Below, piece by piece: positions 31,038 to 38,923 of a stretch of 39,424 bases of DNA. Below the pieces are notes generated by a model that saw only the letters and a program-made list of their open reading frames with translations, was not told where the DNA came from and ran no database searches. A program made the position numbers and the translations under genes. Within the stretch, counting starts at the first letter, position 1, and every line of letters starts with the position of its first letter. This DNA comes from a virus, in the IMG/VR virus record IMGVR_UViG_3300042465_001145, positions 1 to 39,424 of that record; one strand, written 5' to 3'.

Positions 31038-31717
31038 CAGATCTTCATAATGTAGCAAAGAGCATAGTACGGTGGCAGATTAGCGTTATTACCTGAGACA
31101 CCCTCTGTGCTGTTAGCAACTGTAATGCTTGTAGTATTCGAAGCAGAAGTAACTGCAGTATTGCTGCTAAGTCTTTGACCAGAATCCGCACCACCGCCCT
31201 GACCAGGAGAAGCAGCACCATGCCAAGCAGTTAATGAGTGAGTGTGGCCTGGGTCTGTAACAGTAGCAGTGTGGGTATGGCTTACCACCACAGCGTTAGC
31301 AGAACCACCAGTACCATTGACAGCGTAGGTAGAACCAGCACCGATAACAAACTTATCCCGCAGGTCTGGAGTGCTGTTAGAGCCGTTACAGAGTACCCAC
31401 CCAGAAGGTATAGAACCCACTGAGCCAGACCAGATCATGATCATACCAGCGGGTACTAAGGCAGCCGTAGCAGCGGCAATAGCGGTGGTTACAAAGGCTG
31501 TGGTGGCTATCTGAGTAGTACTGGTTCCTGCAGAGGCTGTAGAAGCCGCTGGAGTCCCTGTAAAGGTAGGACTATTTAGGTCAGCCTTGGACGAGATAGC
31601 AGAGGCGATAGCGTTATATTCGGTATCAATCTCTGTGCCTTTGATGATCTTGGCTGGGTTACCTGTGGATAAGGTATCTTTGACAGCGAAATTTGTTGCT
31701 TTGACGTAATTACTCAT
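31037..31717 (-). CDS. Tail collar domain fibre protein
   Basis: A 226-residue protein with the phage tail collar fold: GMIMIWSGSVGSIPSGWVLCNGSN, then TPDLRDKFVIGAGS, His-rich SHTHTATVTDPGHTH that could bind metal along a trimer axis, and the closing NLPPYYALCYIMKI. The N-terminal 90 residues include a STTQIATTAFV motif. Likely a short fibre or needle tip. A strong promoter lies about 180 bases upstream, inside the nozzle gene. Confidence 0.88.
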   Translation of the reverse strand: MSNYVKATNFAVKDTLSTGNPAKIIKGTEIDTEYNAIASAISSKADLNSPTFTGTPAASTASAGTSTTQIATTAFVTTAIAAATAALVPAGMIMIWSGSVGSIPSGWVLCNGSNSTPDLRDKFVIGAGSTYAVNGTGGSANAVVVSHTHTATVTDPGHTHSLTAWHGAASPGQGGGADSGQRLSSNTAVTSASNTTSITVANSTEGVSGNNANLPPYYALCYIMKI

Positions 31718-33567
31718 GCTTGTTTTCCTTGTTTAATATATATGTCAATCCGCTGGATAGAGATAGGGTTCCCATTAATCTCAGCCTCTAGGCCAATCTG
31801 CATAACAGAGCCTGTACCACCAGCCTGTATCTTGAACTTGTCTAGAACAATACCGTCTGAGAACTCAGCAATATTATATTCCCCTATATTATACTCGTAA
31901 ACTACTGAAGTGTCAAGCTTTTTCGTAAAAGCAAAGTAATTTTCATTATAATCAAAGCCCCACTTGACAGCCACATTCTGATTAGAACCGCCAATAACCA
32001 CAAATCCAATCTGCTTCATTATCTTTTCGATGGTGGGCTGCTCAAAGTCAAAGTAATTGGTATAGTAGCTAAATCGATACTCAGCCCCATTGTCCGTATG
32101 CCCAAAGTACTTACCGATATACCCAGGCTTACCAAGGTATAGCTCCTTAGAGTTAGTAACAATAAAGGATTTAGGCTCTATGGCGGTCCAAGTAGTAGCC
32201 CTAGCTGCTCCATCCTGCAGAGGAGTCCTCATGTCAAAGCAGTAGACTACCTTGGTAGTAGGCAGGCTAAGGAGGTAGAAAGCATCCCTGTCATAGTAGA
32301 CAGACTTGATATTAGCTGCTGTCTCAGAGGCCACGCTTGTCATCAGGTCATCCCGTACATTCTTGGAGATATCCCGCATAGGCAAGGACTTCTCCTGAAT
32401 AACCCGCTGAAGGCTTCTAACCCCAGAATCAGACAAGAAGATAATATCCGTGCCAGTGCTCTGAACAGAGTCCCTAGCGATACAGCCCACATTAGGGATA
32501 TAGTCAGCTAAGGTCAGTGTTGTCACATCGATAGGGTTAGCATAGACAGCAATGTTATTACGACCAAAGATAATAAGGAATCCGTTGTGCGCTGCAATAG
32601 CCACTATCTTGTCTGTGTTAGGGAAGACAGTGTTCAAGGACAGAGAGCCTGAGTCCCCACCTTGGAAGTCTGATCCGTCCAGTAACCTAGTAAAGTAGAC
32701 CGTCTGTGGGTCTCCTGCTATGTCTGCTGCCCAGATACGTCCATAAGCCGCTAAAGCGCAGTTAGGGGCGAAGTCACCAATAGAATACCCCAAAGGCATT
32801 GACCCGATATCACCGAGCCTCTGGAAGCCGTATGAGCCTGTGTGAGAGTGTGGATTAGTAGTGGTTGTTACTGTGCTAGTAAGGGAGTTGGATACTGAGT
32901 AGCCAGCACCACCAGTGGTAATTGTAACAGTAGCCACACCTGTACCAGACAAGGTAGCCACAGTCACGGTAGCAGCAGTGGTTCCACCAGACAGGGTTAG
33001 GATGTCTCCTACATTGTAGCCTGACCCAGCAGCGGTTACTGTCAGGCCAGTGATAGCACCGCTGGAGACAGTCGAGACTGTAAAGGTAGCACCAGTGCCT
33101 GGAGTAGGCATACGATGGTAGGTCAACATAGGGTGACCAGACTGCACTAGGTAGGCATGAGGTTCTGCATCAGAGCCATCACCGTATGGCAGAGCAGCCC
33201 CTTGCCAGTTGTTACCAGTAATCGTGTATGCTAGGTCTGCACTGTTAGCCTGATTACGAACAGTCTTGGTGGTCATAGTCGTAGTACCAGTAAACAGTCT
33301 ATTATTACCAGCACTAAGGAACTGACTAGATCCGTTATCAGTTAACTCAAACATAAACTCTACTGGATTAGCAGCGCCTAAGTCTGAGTTGACTGCTGAG
33401 TTTACAGGTGTCCAACCTCTACGAGCACCCATACGACCATAGCGGTCAATGACGCAGTTGTTAGCCTCTAGCGCAAAGCCAGAAGACAACGATACTGCAG
33501 ACTCTTGGATGTTTAGTCCAAAGAATCCGGGTGCTGCAATACTAGCGGTTTGCGAAGGAGAAGCCAT
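31714..33567 (-). CDS. Tail nozzle / stabilisation protein
   Basis: A 617-residue beta-rich protein beginning MASPSQTASIAAPGFFGLN, with EANNCVIDRYGRMGARRGW and propeller-like repeats, the pattern of podoviral nozzle or P22 gp10-type stabilisation proteins that close the portal below the adaptor. Residues roughly 165-240 hold a Gly/Thr-rich insert with VTAAGSGYNVGD repeats. ATG at 33567 overlaps the adaptor stop (TAATG); an earlier in-frame start is less likely. Confidence 0.78.
   Translation of the reverse strand: MASPSQTASIAAPGFFGLNIQESAVSLSSGFALEANNCVIDRYGRMGARRGWTPVNSAVNSDLGAANPVEFMFELTDNGSSQFLSAGNNRLFTGTTTMTTKTVRNQANSADLAYTITGNNWQGAALPYGDGSDAEPHAYLVQSGHPMLTYHRMPTPGTGATFTVSTVSSGAITGLTVTAAGSGYNVGDILTLSGGTTAATVTVATLSGTGVATVTITTGGAGYSVSNSLTSTVTTTTNPHSHTGSYGFQRLGDIGSMPLGYSIGDFAPNCALAAYGRIWAADIAGDPQTVYFTRLLDGSDFQGGDSGSLSLNTVFPNTDKIVAIAAHNGFLIIFGRNNIAVYANPIDVTTLTLADYIPNVGCIARDSVQSTGTDIIFLSDSGVRSLQRVIQEKSLPMRDISKNVRDDLMTSVASETAANIKSVYYDRDAFYLLSLPTTKVVYCFDMRTPLQDGAARATTWTAIEPKSFIVTNSKELYLGKPGYIGKYFGHTDNGAEYRFSYYTNYFDFEQPTIEKIMKQIGFVVIGGSNQNVAVKWGFDYNENYFAFTKKLDTSVVYEYNIGEYNIAEFSDGIVLDKFKIQAGGTGSVMQIGLEAEINGNPISIQRIDIYIKQGKQA
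31888..31916 (-). promoter_or_regulatory. Internal sigma70-type promoter for distal tail genes
   Basis: Minus strand: TTGACA, 17-base spacer ending TACGAG, TATAAT. Perfect hexamers and spacing inside the nozzle coding region, firing toward the tail-collar and ejection-protein genes. Confidence 0.7.
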
Positions 33568-34223
33568 TAGACAGCATCCCAAGTAAATTCATCTGGATAG
33601 TGGTTGCCTTCATTAGCTACATGGTCTGATAAAGAAGTTAAGTATAAACCATAAGCCTCAGAACTTTTTAATCCACCATCTTCACCACGTTCTGCCAATG
33701 CTTTAGCATATGCTAAGAATATAACAGGCTCTGATGGAACCTTGATCTGAGTGCTATTTAATGTTAGCTCTGCTTGTGGCTTAATGATATTAAAGTTAAG
33801 AATATAGTTCCCATTAGGAATAGGATATAGATCTACCTGTGTATCTCCATTAGAATCTACACCGTTAAAGTTATAGTAGCGAGGAGAACCTAACTCAGGA
33901 GTTTGATTTAAAAACTTATTATTCATATCACTGGTAGAAGCGTTCTCCATGAACCAATCGCTTGTATCATTTATAACGTCAAAGACCCTGAAGCGAATAC
34001 CAGCATTAGTCATTACATAGTTAAATAGATTAGCAGTAGTAGAAACGGTTAGAGTTTCAGACAGAGCATTCCAATTGTATGCATCTTCTACCTGCCTCTT
34101 AGCGTCATTAACGAACTTGCTAATTAGTTTGGAGTATGTGGTGTCATTGACTGAAGTAACCTCGTTCTCACGAAGCCTAACCAGTACATCATTGACAAGT
34201 TCTAGATAAGTTTTGTTTGCCAT
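33567..34223 (-). CDS. Head-tail adaptor protein
   Basis: A 218-residue protein. The helical N-terminus (YLELVNDVLVRLRENEV; SKFVNDAKRQVEDAYNW) and beta-strand centre match the adaptor of SU10/P22-like podoviruses (functional equivalent of T7 gp11). It would bind the portal and recruit the nozzle encoded next. Confidence 0.8.
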   Translation of the reverse strand: MANKTYLELVNDVLVRLRENEVTSVNDTTYSKLISKFVNDAKRQVEDAYNWNALSETLTVSTTANLFNYVMTNAGIRFRVFDVINDTSDWFMENASTSDMNNKFLNQTPELGSPRYYNFNGVDSNGDTQVDLYPIPNGNYILNFNIIKPQAELTLNSTQIKVPSEPVIFLAYAKALAERGEDGGLKSSEAYGLYLTSLSDHVANEGNHYPDEFTWDAV

Positions 34224-34469
34224 TTAGCAATCCCATTTCCTAAGCGCTAATGCTTTCCTTGTTGGTCTGCCCTTCTCATCCTTCATAGGTCCCGGCACAC
34301 CACTCATACGAGCACAGAAAGACTTCCTACGCCCTGCCTTCTTAGGAGACTTTGCAGCTTCCTTAGCAGACACTGGAGGCTTCAGGTTAGCGCCTTCCTT
34401 GTTCTTAAAGTATGCCCTGCCTTTGGCGTTTAAGCCACCTTCTGGGTTCTGATATACTTTCTTTACCAT
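34224..34469 (-). CDS. Small basic virion-region protein (DUF6321-like)
   Basis: An 81-residue, strongly basic protein with GLNAKGRAYFKNKEGANLKPPV and RRKSFCARMSGVPGPM, a pattern I recall as DUF6321. First of three consecutive very basic small proteins. Possibly DNA-binding and packaged; unproven. Start overlaps the next upstream gene as TAATG. Confidence 0.7.
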   Translation of the reverse strand: MVKKVYQNPEGGLNAKGRAYFKNKEGANLKPPVSAKEAAKSPKKAGRRKSFCARMSGVPGPMKDEKGRPTRKALALRKWDC

Positions 34470-34618
34470 TATTTCTTCGCAGTCTTCTTAGCTTGTTTAA
34501 ATGCCTTAGCAGTGGGTGCGCCTTTAGATCCTACCTTACGCATCTTCTCACCAGATCCCTCTGCTATCCGTTTACGCTTTGCATTGATGTTGGCATAGAG
34601 GCCGGGTTTAGTAACCAC
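34469..34618 (-). CDS. Very small Lys-rich protein
   Basis: A 49-residue protein (begins MVTKPGLYANINAKRKRIAEG; contains GSKGAPTAKAFKQAKK) with 12 Lys and 3 Arg. GTG start within the end of the upstream gene; the stop overlaps the next start (TAATG). The sequence GLYANINAKRKRIA...GAPTAKAF recurs in phages as I recall. Function unknown. Confidence 0.7.
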   Translation of the reverse strand: MVTKPGLYANINAKRKRIAEGSGEKMRKVGSKGAPTAKAFKQAKKTAKK

Positions 34619-34796
34619 TAGAAGAGCCTTTCTTAGCTTTCTTCTTCTTCTTAGACATACCAGTCATCGCTAGACCGACAGCCACCGCTTGCTTCTGTGG
34701 CATACCTTCTTTGCGAAGTTTGCTGATCTTAGCCGAAGCCGCCTCTTGTTTGCCCTTCTTAGTGTAAGGGTATTTCTTTCCGTCTACCATTGGCAT
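34608..34796 (-). CDS. Small Lys-rich protein
   Basis: A 62-residue protein with 16 Lys: MPMVDGKKYPYTKKGKQEA, a GMPQKQAVAVGLAMTGM helix, and a C-terminal SKKKKKAKK cluster. Resembles tiny basic proteins seen in phage tail regions. It overlaps the 49-residue gene by 11 bases. Confidence 0.65.
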   Translation of the reverse strand: MPMVDGKKYPYTKKGKQEAASAKISKLRKEGMPQKQAVAVGLAMTGMSKKKKKAKKGSSSGY

Positions 34797-34806
34797 ACTA
34801 TTCTCC

Positions 34807-35154
34807 TTAGAATTGGAACTGAACTGTCATCTCAGGCATGAACTCTACAGTTGCTATGTAGGTTACTGTCTGAGTACCTGAGTTTTGTACTCGAATCTCA
34901 TCACCAGCCTGCAGTACTACTTCTGCCTCTCCATCTAATCTAATAAACTCACCAGCACCTAAGTTCTTACCACCAACAATGAAGTACTCAGTGTTAGTAG
35001 AAACATCGTACCAGTAGACCTTTGGAGTATCGTTACCAGTAAGACTAATGATATACATTAACTGCCAAAGACCAGTATTCTTGGTAGGAACAGTAAGAAT
35101 AGTTTCCTTGGTGGTAGTAGACTTAGTTGTAACTGCGGAGACTTTTCTGCTCAT
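34807..35154 (-). CDS. Putative virion beta-sandwich protein
   Basis: A 115-residue beta-rich protein (TKETILTVPTKNTGLWQLMYIISLTG; LQAGDEIRVQNSGTQTVTYIATVEFMPE). The shape suggests a decoration or head/tail accessory protein of virions. No named family recognised. Confidence 0.6.
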   Translation of the reverse strand: MSRKVSAVTTKSTTTKETILTVPTKNTGLWQLMYIISLTGNDTPKVYWYDVSTNTEYFIVGGKNLGAGEFIRLDGEAEVVLQAGDEIRVQNSGTQTVTYIATVEFMPEMTVQFQF

Positions 35155-35155
35155 A

Positions 35156-35323
35156 TTAACCTACTTTAAGAACTAAACTAAGTAATAGAACTACGATAAA
35201 ACCAGTAGTACCTAGCAGGATCTGTTCTAGTCTTTTTAGTCTAGCGTTGATTCCTGCATAGCGTTCAGCACAGACAGCTTCGTGGGTGTCAAGTTGGCCT
35301 TTGACTTGGTCTATTGATGACAT
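35156..35323 (-). CDS. Small coiled-coil membrane protein
   Basis: A 55-residue protein: N-terminal MSSIDQVKGQLDTHEAVCAERY helix, ARLKRLEQ, then a single membrane helix (GTTGFIVVLLLSLVLKVG). TAATG overlap with the upstream gene. Similar tiny proteins occur in many phages, sometimes labelled holin-like; the main holin is encoded elsewhere. Confidence 0.65.
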   Translation of the reverse strand: MSSIDQVKGQLDTHEAVCAERYAGINARLKRLEQILLGTTGFIVVLLLSLVLKVG

Positions 35324-35844
35324 TATTCACCCCAGTTTTGGTTACCGATTACAGCAATCAATGCTTCTACATCTGCACAGCCTGCAATAGCTGTCTCTAG
35401 CCTATCGCACTCAGCCACGATTGCAGCTCTCTTGGCAGCTACGCTAGCAGGCACATCAATGTTTCTCTCTGCCTTGCGGACTACCATCCAGTCAGTTTGG
35501 GCTAGCATAGATCCAGCAGTCTGCTTAACCTGTGCAGTCCATTGGCTCTTGAGTCCTTTGGTAACAAGACGCTCTGTGGAATCTATCATTGCGGGTTGTC
35601 CGTTGACCTCACCCAAGACTTTGACATACAAGGGGTTTCCGTCTTCGTCTACTTCTTCACGGTCATCAAGCAGCTTAGGATTACCTACGCCCCAGTAAAA
35701 ACGCTGGTCATACTGCTCTGGGTCTGCTACCTCTACGATGCCTAGTTGCTCACGCAAAGCAGGGTCACGCAGGTGTGGATAGCGAACACCGTTAATGACT
35801 TGTTCAGAGTCGATTGAGATTGCTACGTTATTGAGTAAAAACAT
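35323..35844 (-). CDS. Tail fibre assembly-like protein
   Basis: A 173-residue protein. The N-terminal INGVRYPHLRDPALREQLGIVEV and the C-terminal helical WTAQVKQTAGSMLAQTDWMVVRKAE are typical of phage tail-fibre-associated/assembly proteins (DUF4376-like in part). It lies directly after the large fibre gene. Probably a chaperone or fibre cap. Confidence 0.65.
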   Translation of the reverse strand: MFLLNNVAISIDSEQVINGVRYPHLRDPALREQLGIVEVADPEQYDQRFYWGVGNPKLLDDREEVDEDGNPLYVKVLGEVNGQPAMIDSTERLVTKGLKSQWTAQVKQTAGSMLAQTDWMVVRKAERNIDVPASVAAKRAAIVAECDRLETAIAGCADVEALIAVIGNQNWGE

Positions 35845-35853
35845 TTGTTGCTC

Positions 35854-38295
35854 CTATCGGGCTAAACTGTACTTAAAGGGGTGTTCGGCGAAGGCTGCAT
35901 AAATAAACGTGCTACCTGAATTGTTTATGTGAGTGTTGATAGACCTCAACTTAAATCCGTTAGAGGTGAAATCTATGAATGGCTGATTTGTCCATGACGT
36001 AGCGTTTTCTGCCGCAGAACTGTTCGGAAATATCTCATTTTGCATCTGGTTATAGGTGTCTCTAGCAGTGTCCCAAATAAACCATTCTTGCCCAGACGCA
36101 CTACTTTCTTTTGTTAGCAAATACCGAGGACGGAAGCCCGTGTACACAAAAGGCCCATCAGCAGAACCATTGCCCGTGTAAATACCAAAGGCAGAATAAC
36201 CAGCCACGGGTGCGAAGCAGTAGGCTACATAGGTAGAACCGGATGCGTTTGCATCTGCGCCACCAACAGTCATAACGGTACTTGTTGGAACAGTTCCAAT
36301 GGCTGAATTAGCATTTGCTGCGGTTGTATTTAGATACATAAAATCTAAACTATTATCAACAATAGTGTGCCAAAAAACCCAGTTGCCAATATCGCCCCTT
36401 CGTTTTACCAAGTAAATCTTTGGAGTTATGCCCAGGCCATGACCAACAGTGGGATATGGGCTAGTTGAACCGTTACCCGTATAAGTAACAATCGAGAACC
36501 CGCTAGTCGTATTCGCACTTACTGTGCTGGTTATAGTGCCAGAGGTGTTGCTTACACCAGAACCATTGGCTTTCCATGCCCAACCTACATAAGGAGCGGC
36601 ACTTGAACCGTTGACGTTGTCTCCGCCGCCAAGCGTAAAACCGTCAGAATCAAAGGATTTCAATTCATCTGTGTTTCCAGTTGACTCGGCATTTGTTGAA
36701 CTTGAACGAAGGTTGTTTCCAACCCCACGCAGCCTATCATATAAAACATGGTCACGATTAACTGATGACCCAGCGGTGCGCTTCTTAATCCACACAAAGT
36801 CTGGTGCGTGGCCCACCCCTGTAATTGCCCTTGTCGAAGAAGCATCGCCAGTCCACAAGGCAATGTTCATGTAATCATTCGCCTGTGTCGTGCTAGTTGC
36901 ACCGATAGTCGGCGTAGGCAGATTCTGTGTGCAGAGTGCTTTGAAGCCAGAGGGGGCGGTGTAGGCAAAGGCTCTTTGCCCGAAGTTCCAATCTGCCGAA
37001 ATAGCAGAGCCAGCCGCATTTGCCTGACAAAAAACATAATTAACAGTTAATGATGGAAGTGTAATTGCTCCTTGCGATACATTGGCTTTATAAAAAGTAA
37101 CAGTGCCAGCAAGACCATCAAATGCAATTCCTATTGTTTCCGTAGTATAAGACGCACCATAGGCAGTTGCGGTTCCATTTACATATTTATTGCCATTAAG
37201 TGCGTAATACAAAACAGACATTTGTCCAACAGTATTTATATCTGCTGCAAGTTTATCCACTGAAGTAACGCCACACCAGTTATTAATTTGAGAGGCAAAA
37301 GTTACTTCTGCATACCACTTACCAGACCACGGCAAAGTAATAGTGCTACACAAACCTTGCTGTGCGCCAGTTTCAGCAGTGCCAGTTAAATTGCCGTTTG
37401 AGAATCCACCCGACGATGTTGGTCTTAACGGATTCAGCGTAGCATAATTCCCACGCACCGTGCCACCAACACCAGTATCGGTTCCGTAGGATGTGGGCGA
37501 ATCTACTAAGGAGTCATTGCCAGCGCCAGCGGTTACAGAGAAGTTATTAGGTGTCCAGTTGTTACCGTTGCCTGAACTGTCCTTGCCTAGCGTTGCAGCA
37601 GTGGTGTTGCTGTTATCAGCAAACTTGAGGAAGAAGCCGTTAGTGCCGTATGTGCCTGTGTAGGCTTTAGGCTTCCATACACCTGTGTTGGTATCTGTTT
37701 CACCGAATGAGGATGGCGTTAGGGCTTGACCGTCTACGAAGTTGACCTCGGTCATGTAGCCGTCTAACCCAGTCCCCCCCAAATAAGCATTGTTTCTGTT
37801 CTCTGCTCCAATATATGGGTAAAGTTGTCCTGTCTTGTAATAAGTAACTAGGTTTTGAGATGGGTTGGTATTTGTTGAAAATGCAGTTTGGCGAACCCCG
37901 TTAACCCAAATTTGAAGACGATCCTCTGCCGTTGCTAAAGTGGTGTCGTAGTAAAACACCAAGTGGTACCAAGCACTAACATCTCTAAACACCGCAGTGG
38001 TGATTTTCTGAAACTGATATGTGCTTGGGGCATACTGCCACCAACGAATATTGTTGTTTGCATCAAACTGAATACCGGCCTGTTGTGCTGCGCCTGTCGT
38101 TGCAACAAAAGTAAACAAGTCATCCTGATTAAGTGCGGAACGCTTGACCCACATCGAAAGCGTCCACTGCGTCCCAGCAGATGCGACAGAATAAGCAGAG
38201 CGTGAAAGATGCGCCGAGTCTGCGCTATTGAACCTGAGACTGCGCTCAACATTGTAGCCAGTGACTGGGCCAATGCCCGTAGGTAGAACAGCCAT
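35854..38295 (-). CDS. Large LamG/SPRY-type tail fibre
   Basis: An 813-residue fibre and the largest protein here. Residues 20-190 form a LamG/concanavalin-like domain (TQWTLSMWVKRSA; LQIWVNGVRQTAF). Residues roughly 300-440 resemble SPRY (WYAEVTF; IGIAFDGLAGTVTFYK; WNFGQRAFAYT). The C-terminal 350 residues hold two related beta domains of DUF7483 type (MNIALWTGDASSTRAITGVGHAPDFVWIKKR against FSIVTYTGNGST...GHGLGITPKIYLVKRR). Such fibres bind carbohydrates. TAATG coupling with the upstream gene. Confidence 0.82.
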   Translation of the reverse strand: MAVLPTGIGPVTGYNVERSLRFNSADSAHLSRSAYSVASAGTQWTLSMWVKRSALNQDDLFTFVATTGAAQQAGIQFDANNNIRWWQYAPSTYQFQKITTAVFRDVSAWYHLVFYYDTTLATAEDRLQIWVNGVRQTAFSTNTNPSQNLVTYYKTGQLYPYIGAENRNNAYLGGTGLDGYMTEVNFVDGQALTPSSFGETDTNTGVWKPKAYTGTYGTNGFFLKFADNSNTTAATLGKDSSGNGNNWTPNNFSVTAGAGNDSLVDSPTSYGTDTGVGGTVRGNYATLNPLRPTSSGGFSNGNLTGTAETGAQQGLCSTITLPWSGKWYAEVTFASQINNWCGVTSVDKLAADINTVGQMSVLYYALNGNKYVNGTATAYGASYTTETIGIAFDGLAGTVTFYKANVSQGAITLPSLTVNYVFCQANAAGSAISADWNFGQRAFAYTAPSGFKALCTQNLPTPTIGATSTTQANDYMNIALWTGDASSTRAITGVGHAPDFVWIKKRTAGSSVNRDHVLYDRLRGVGNNLRSSSTNAESTGNTDELKSFDSDGFTLGGGDNVNGSSAAPYVGWAWKANGSGVSNTSGTITSTVSANTTSGFSIVTYTGNGSTSPYPTVGHGLGITPKIYLVKRRGDIGNWVFWHTIVDNSLDFMYLNTTAANANSAIGTVPTSTVMTVGGADANASGSTYVAYCFAPVAGYSAFGIYTGNGSADGPFVYTGFRPRYLLTKESSASGQEWFIWDTARDTYNQMQNEIFPNSSAAENATSWTNQPFIDFTSNGFKLRSINTHINNSGSTFIYAAFAEHPFKYSLAR

Positions 38296-38726
38296 TAAGC
38301 TAATGCTCCAGAGTTAACCACAAACACGTTAGTACCGTCAGAGAAGTAACTCAGTAGATATGTACCAGTGGCTGATAAGGTAGCCAAAGCACCAGTAGCA
38401 ACCTCAGTAGTAGCTGCGGCAGATATTGTGTAGTTAGATCCGTTGACTAGCAAGATAAACCCAGACTGACCAGCAGTGATGTTAGTAAAGGTCAGGGTTA
38501 TAGAGCCTGTGGGAGTACACTTGAAGTTGTTAGTTACGTTCATGTTAAACGAACCATCGTTGTCAGTAGTGACAGTACCACGCTGTGAGGCTGTGAAGGT
38601 CTGTGCAGCGTCTGATCCAGCTACTGTAAAGGTAGCATCAGGCACTGTAACAGTACGGTTAGCCGATGGTGAAGCTGATATTGTGGATGTAAAGCTGGTT
38701 GATCCACCACTAATTGCAATAGCCAT
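38295..38726 (-). CDS. Short tail fibre-type protein
   Basis: A 143-residue protein rich in Ser/Thr/Ala with TVTVPDATFTVAGSDAAQTFT and a C-terminal ATLSATGTYLLSYFSDGTNVFV module, typical of fibre shafts and tips. TAATG coupling to the following large fibre gene; probably its partner or the N-terminal portion of a two-gene fibre. Confidence 0.7.
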   Translation of the reverse strand: MAIAISGGSTSFTSTISASPSANRTVTVPDATFTVAGSDAAQTFTASQRGTVTTDNDGSFNMNVTNNFKCTPTGSITLTFTNITAGQSGFILLVNGSNYTISAAATTEVATGALATLSATGTYLLSYFSDGTNVFVVNSGALA

Positions 38727-38923
38727 TATACTAGTCCTTTCACAAATTCTTTAGCAACTTCGGGGGACATCACATTGCCATCAGCGTCTTGCAGTTCTGC
38801 GCCTTCCATGACTACCTTCTTAAACTCTGCGTAGTCTGTGTTGGCGGGGTCAGTAGGAATACTTGAGTTGTCCGATAAACGAATAATCGTATTTGGATAT
38901 GGGGTTAGTTTGTATCCGCTCAT
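38726..38923 (-). CDS. Small fibre-partner protein, copy B
   Basis: A 65-residue protein. The N-terminal part (YKLTPYPNTIIRLSDNSSIP) is unlike copy A, while EGAELQDADGNVMSPEVAKEF matches copy A at 27-230. It begins in an ATGA overlap with the partial fibre gene, the same arrangement as copy A. Confidence 0.7.
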   Translation of the reverse strand: MSGYKLTPYPNTIIRLSDNSSIPTDPANTDYAEFKKVVMEGAELQDADGNVMSPEVAKEFVKGLV

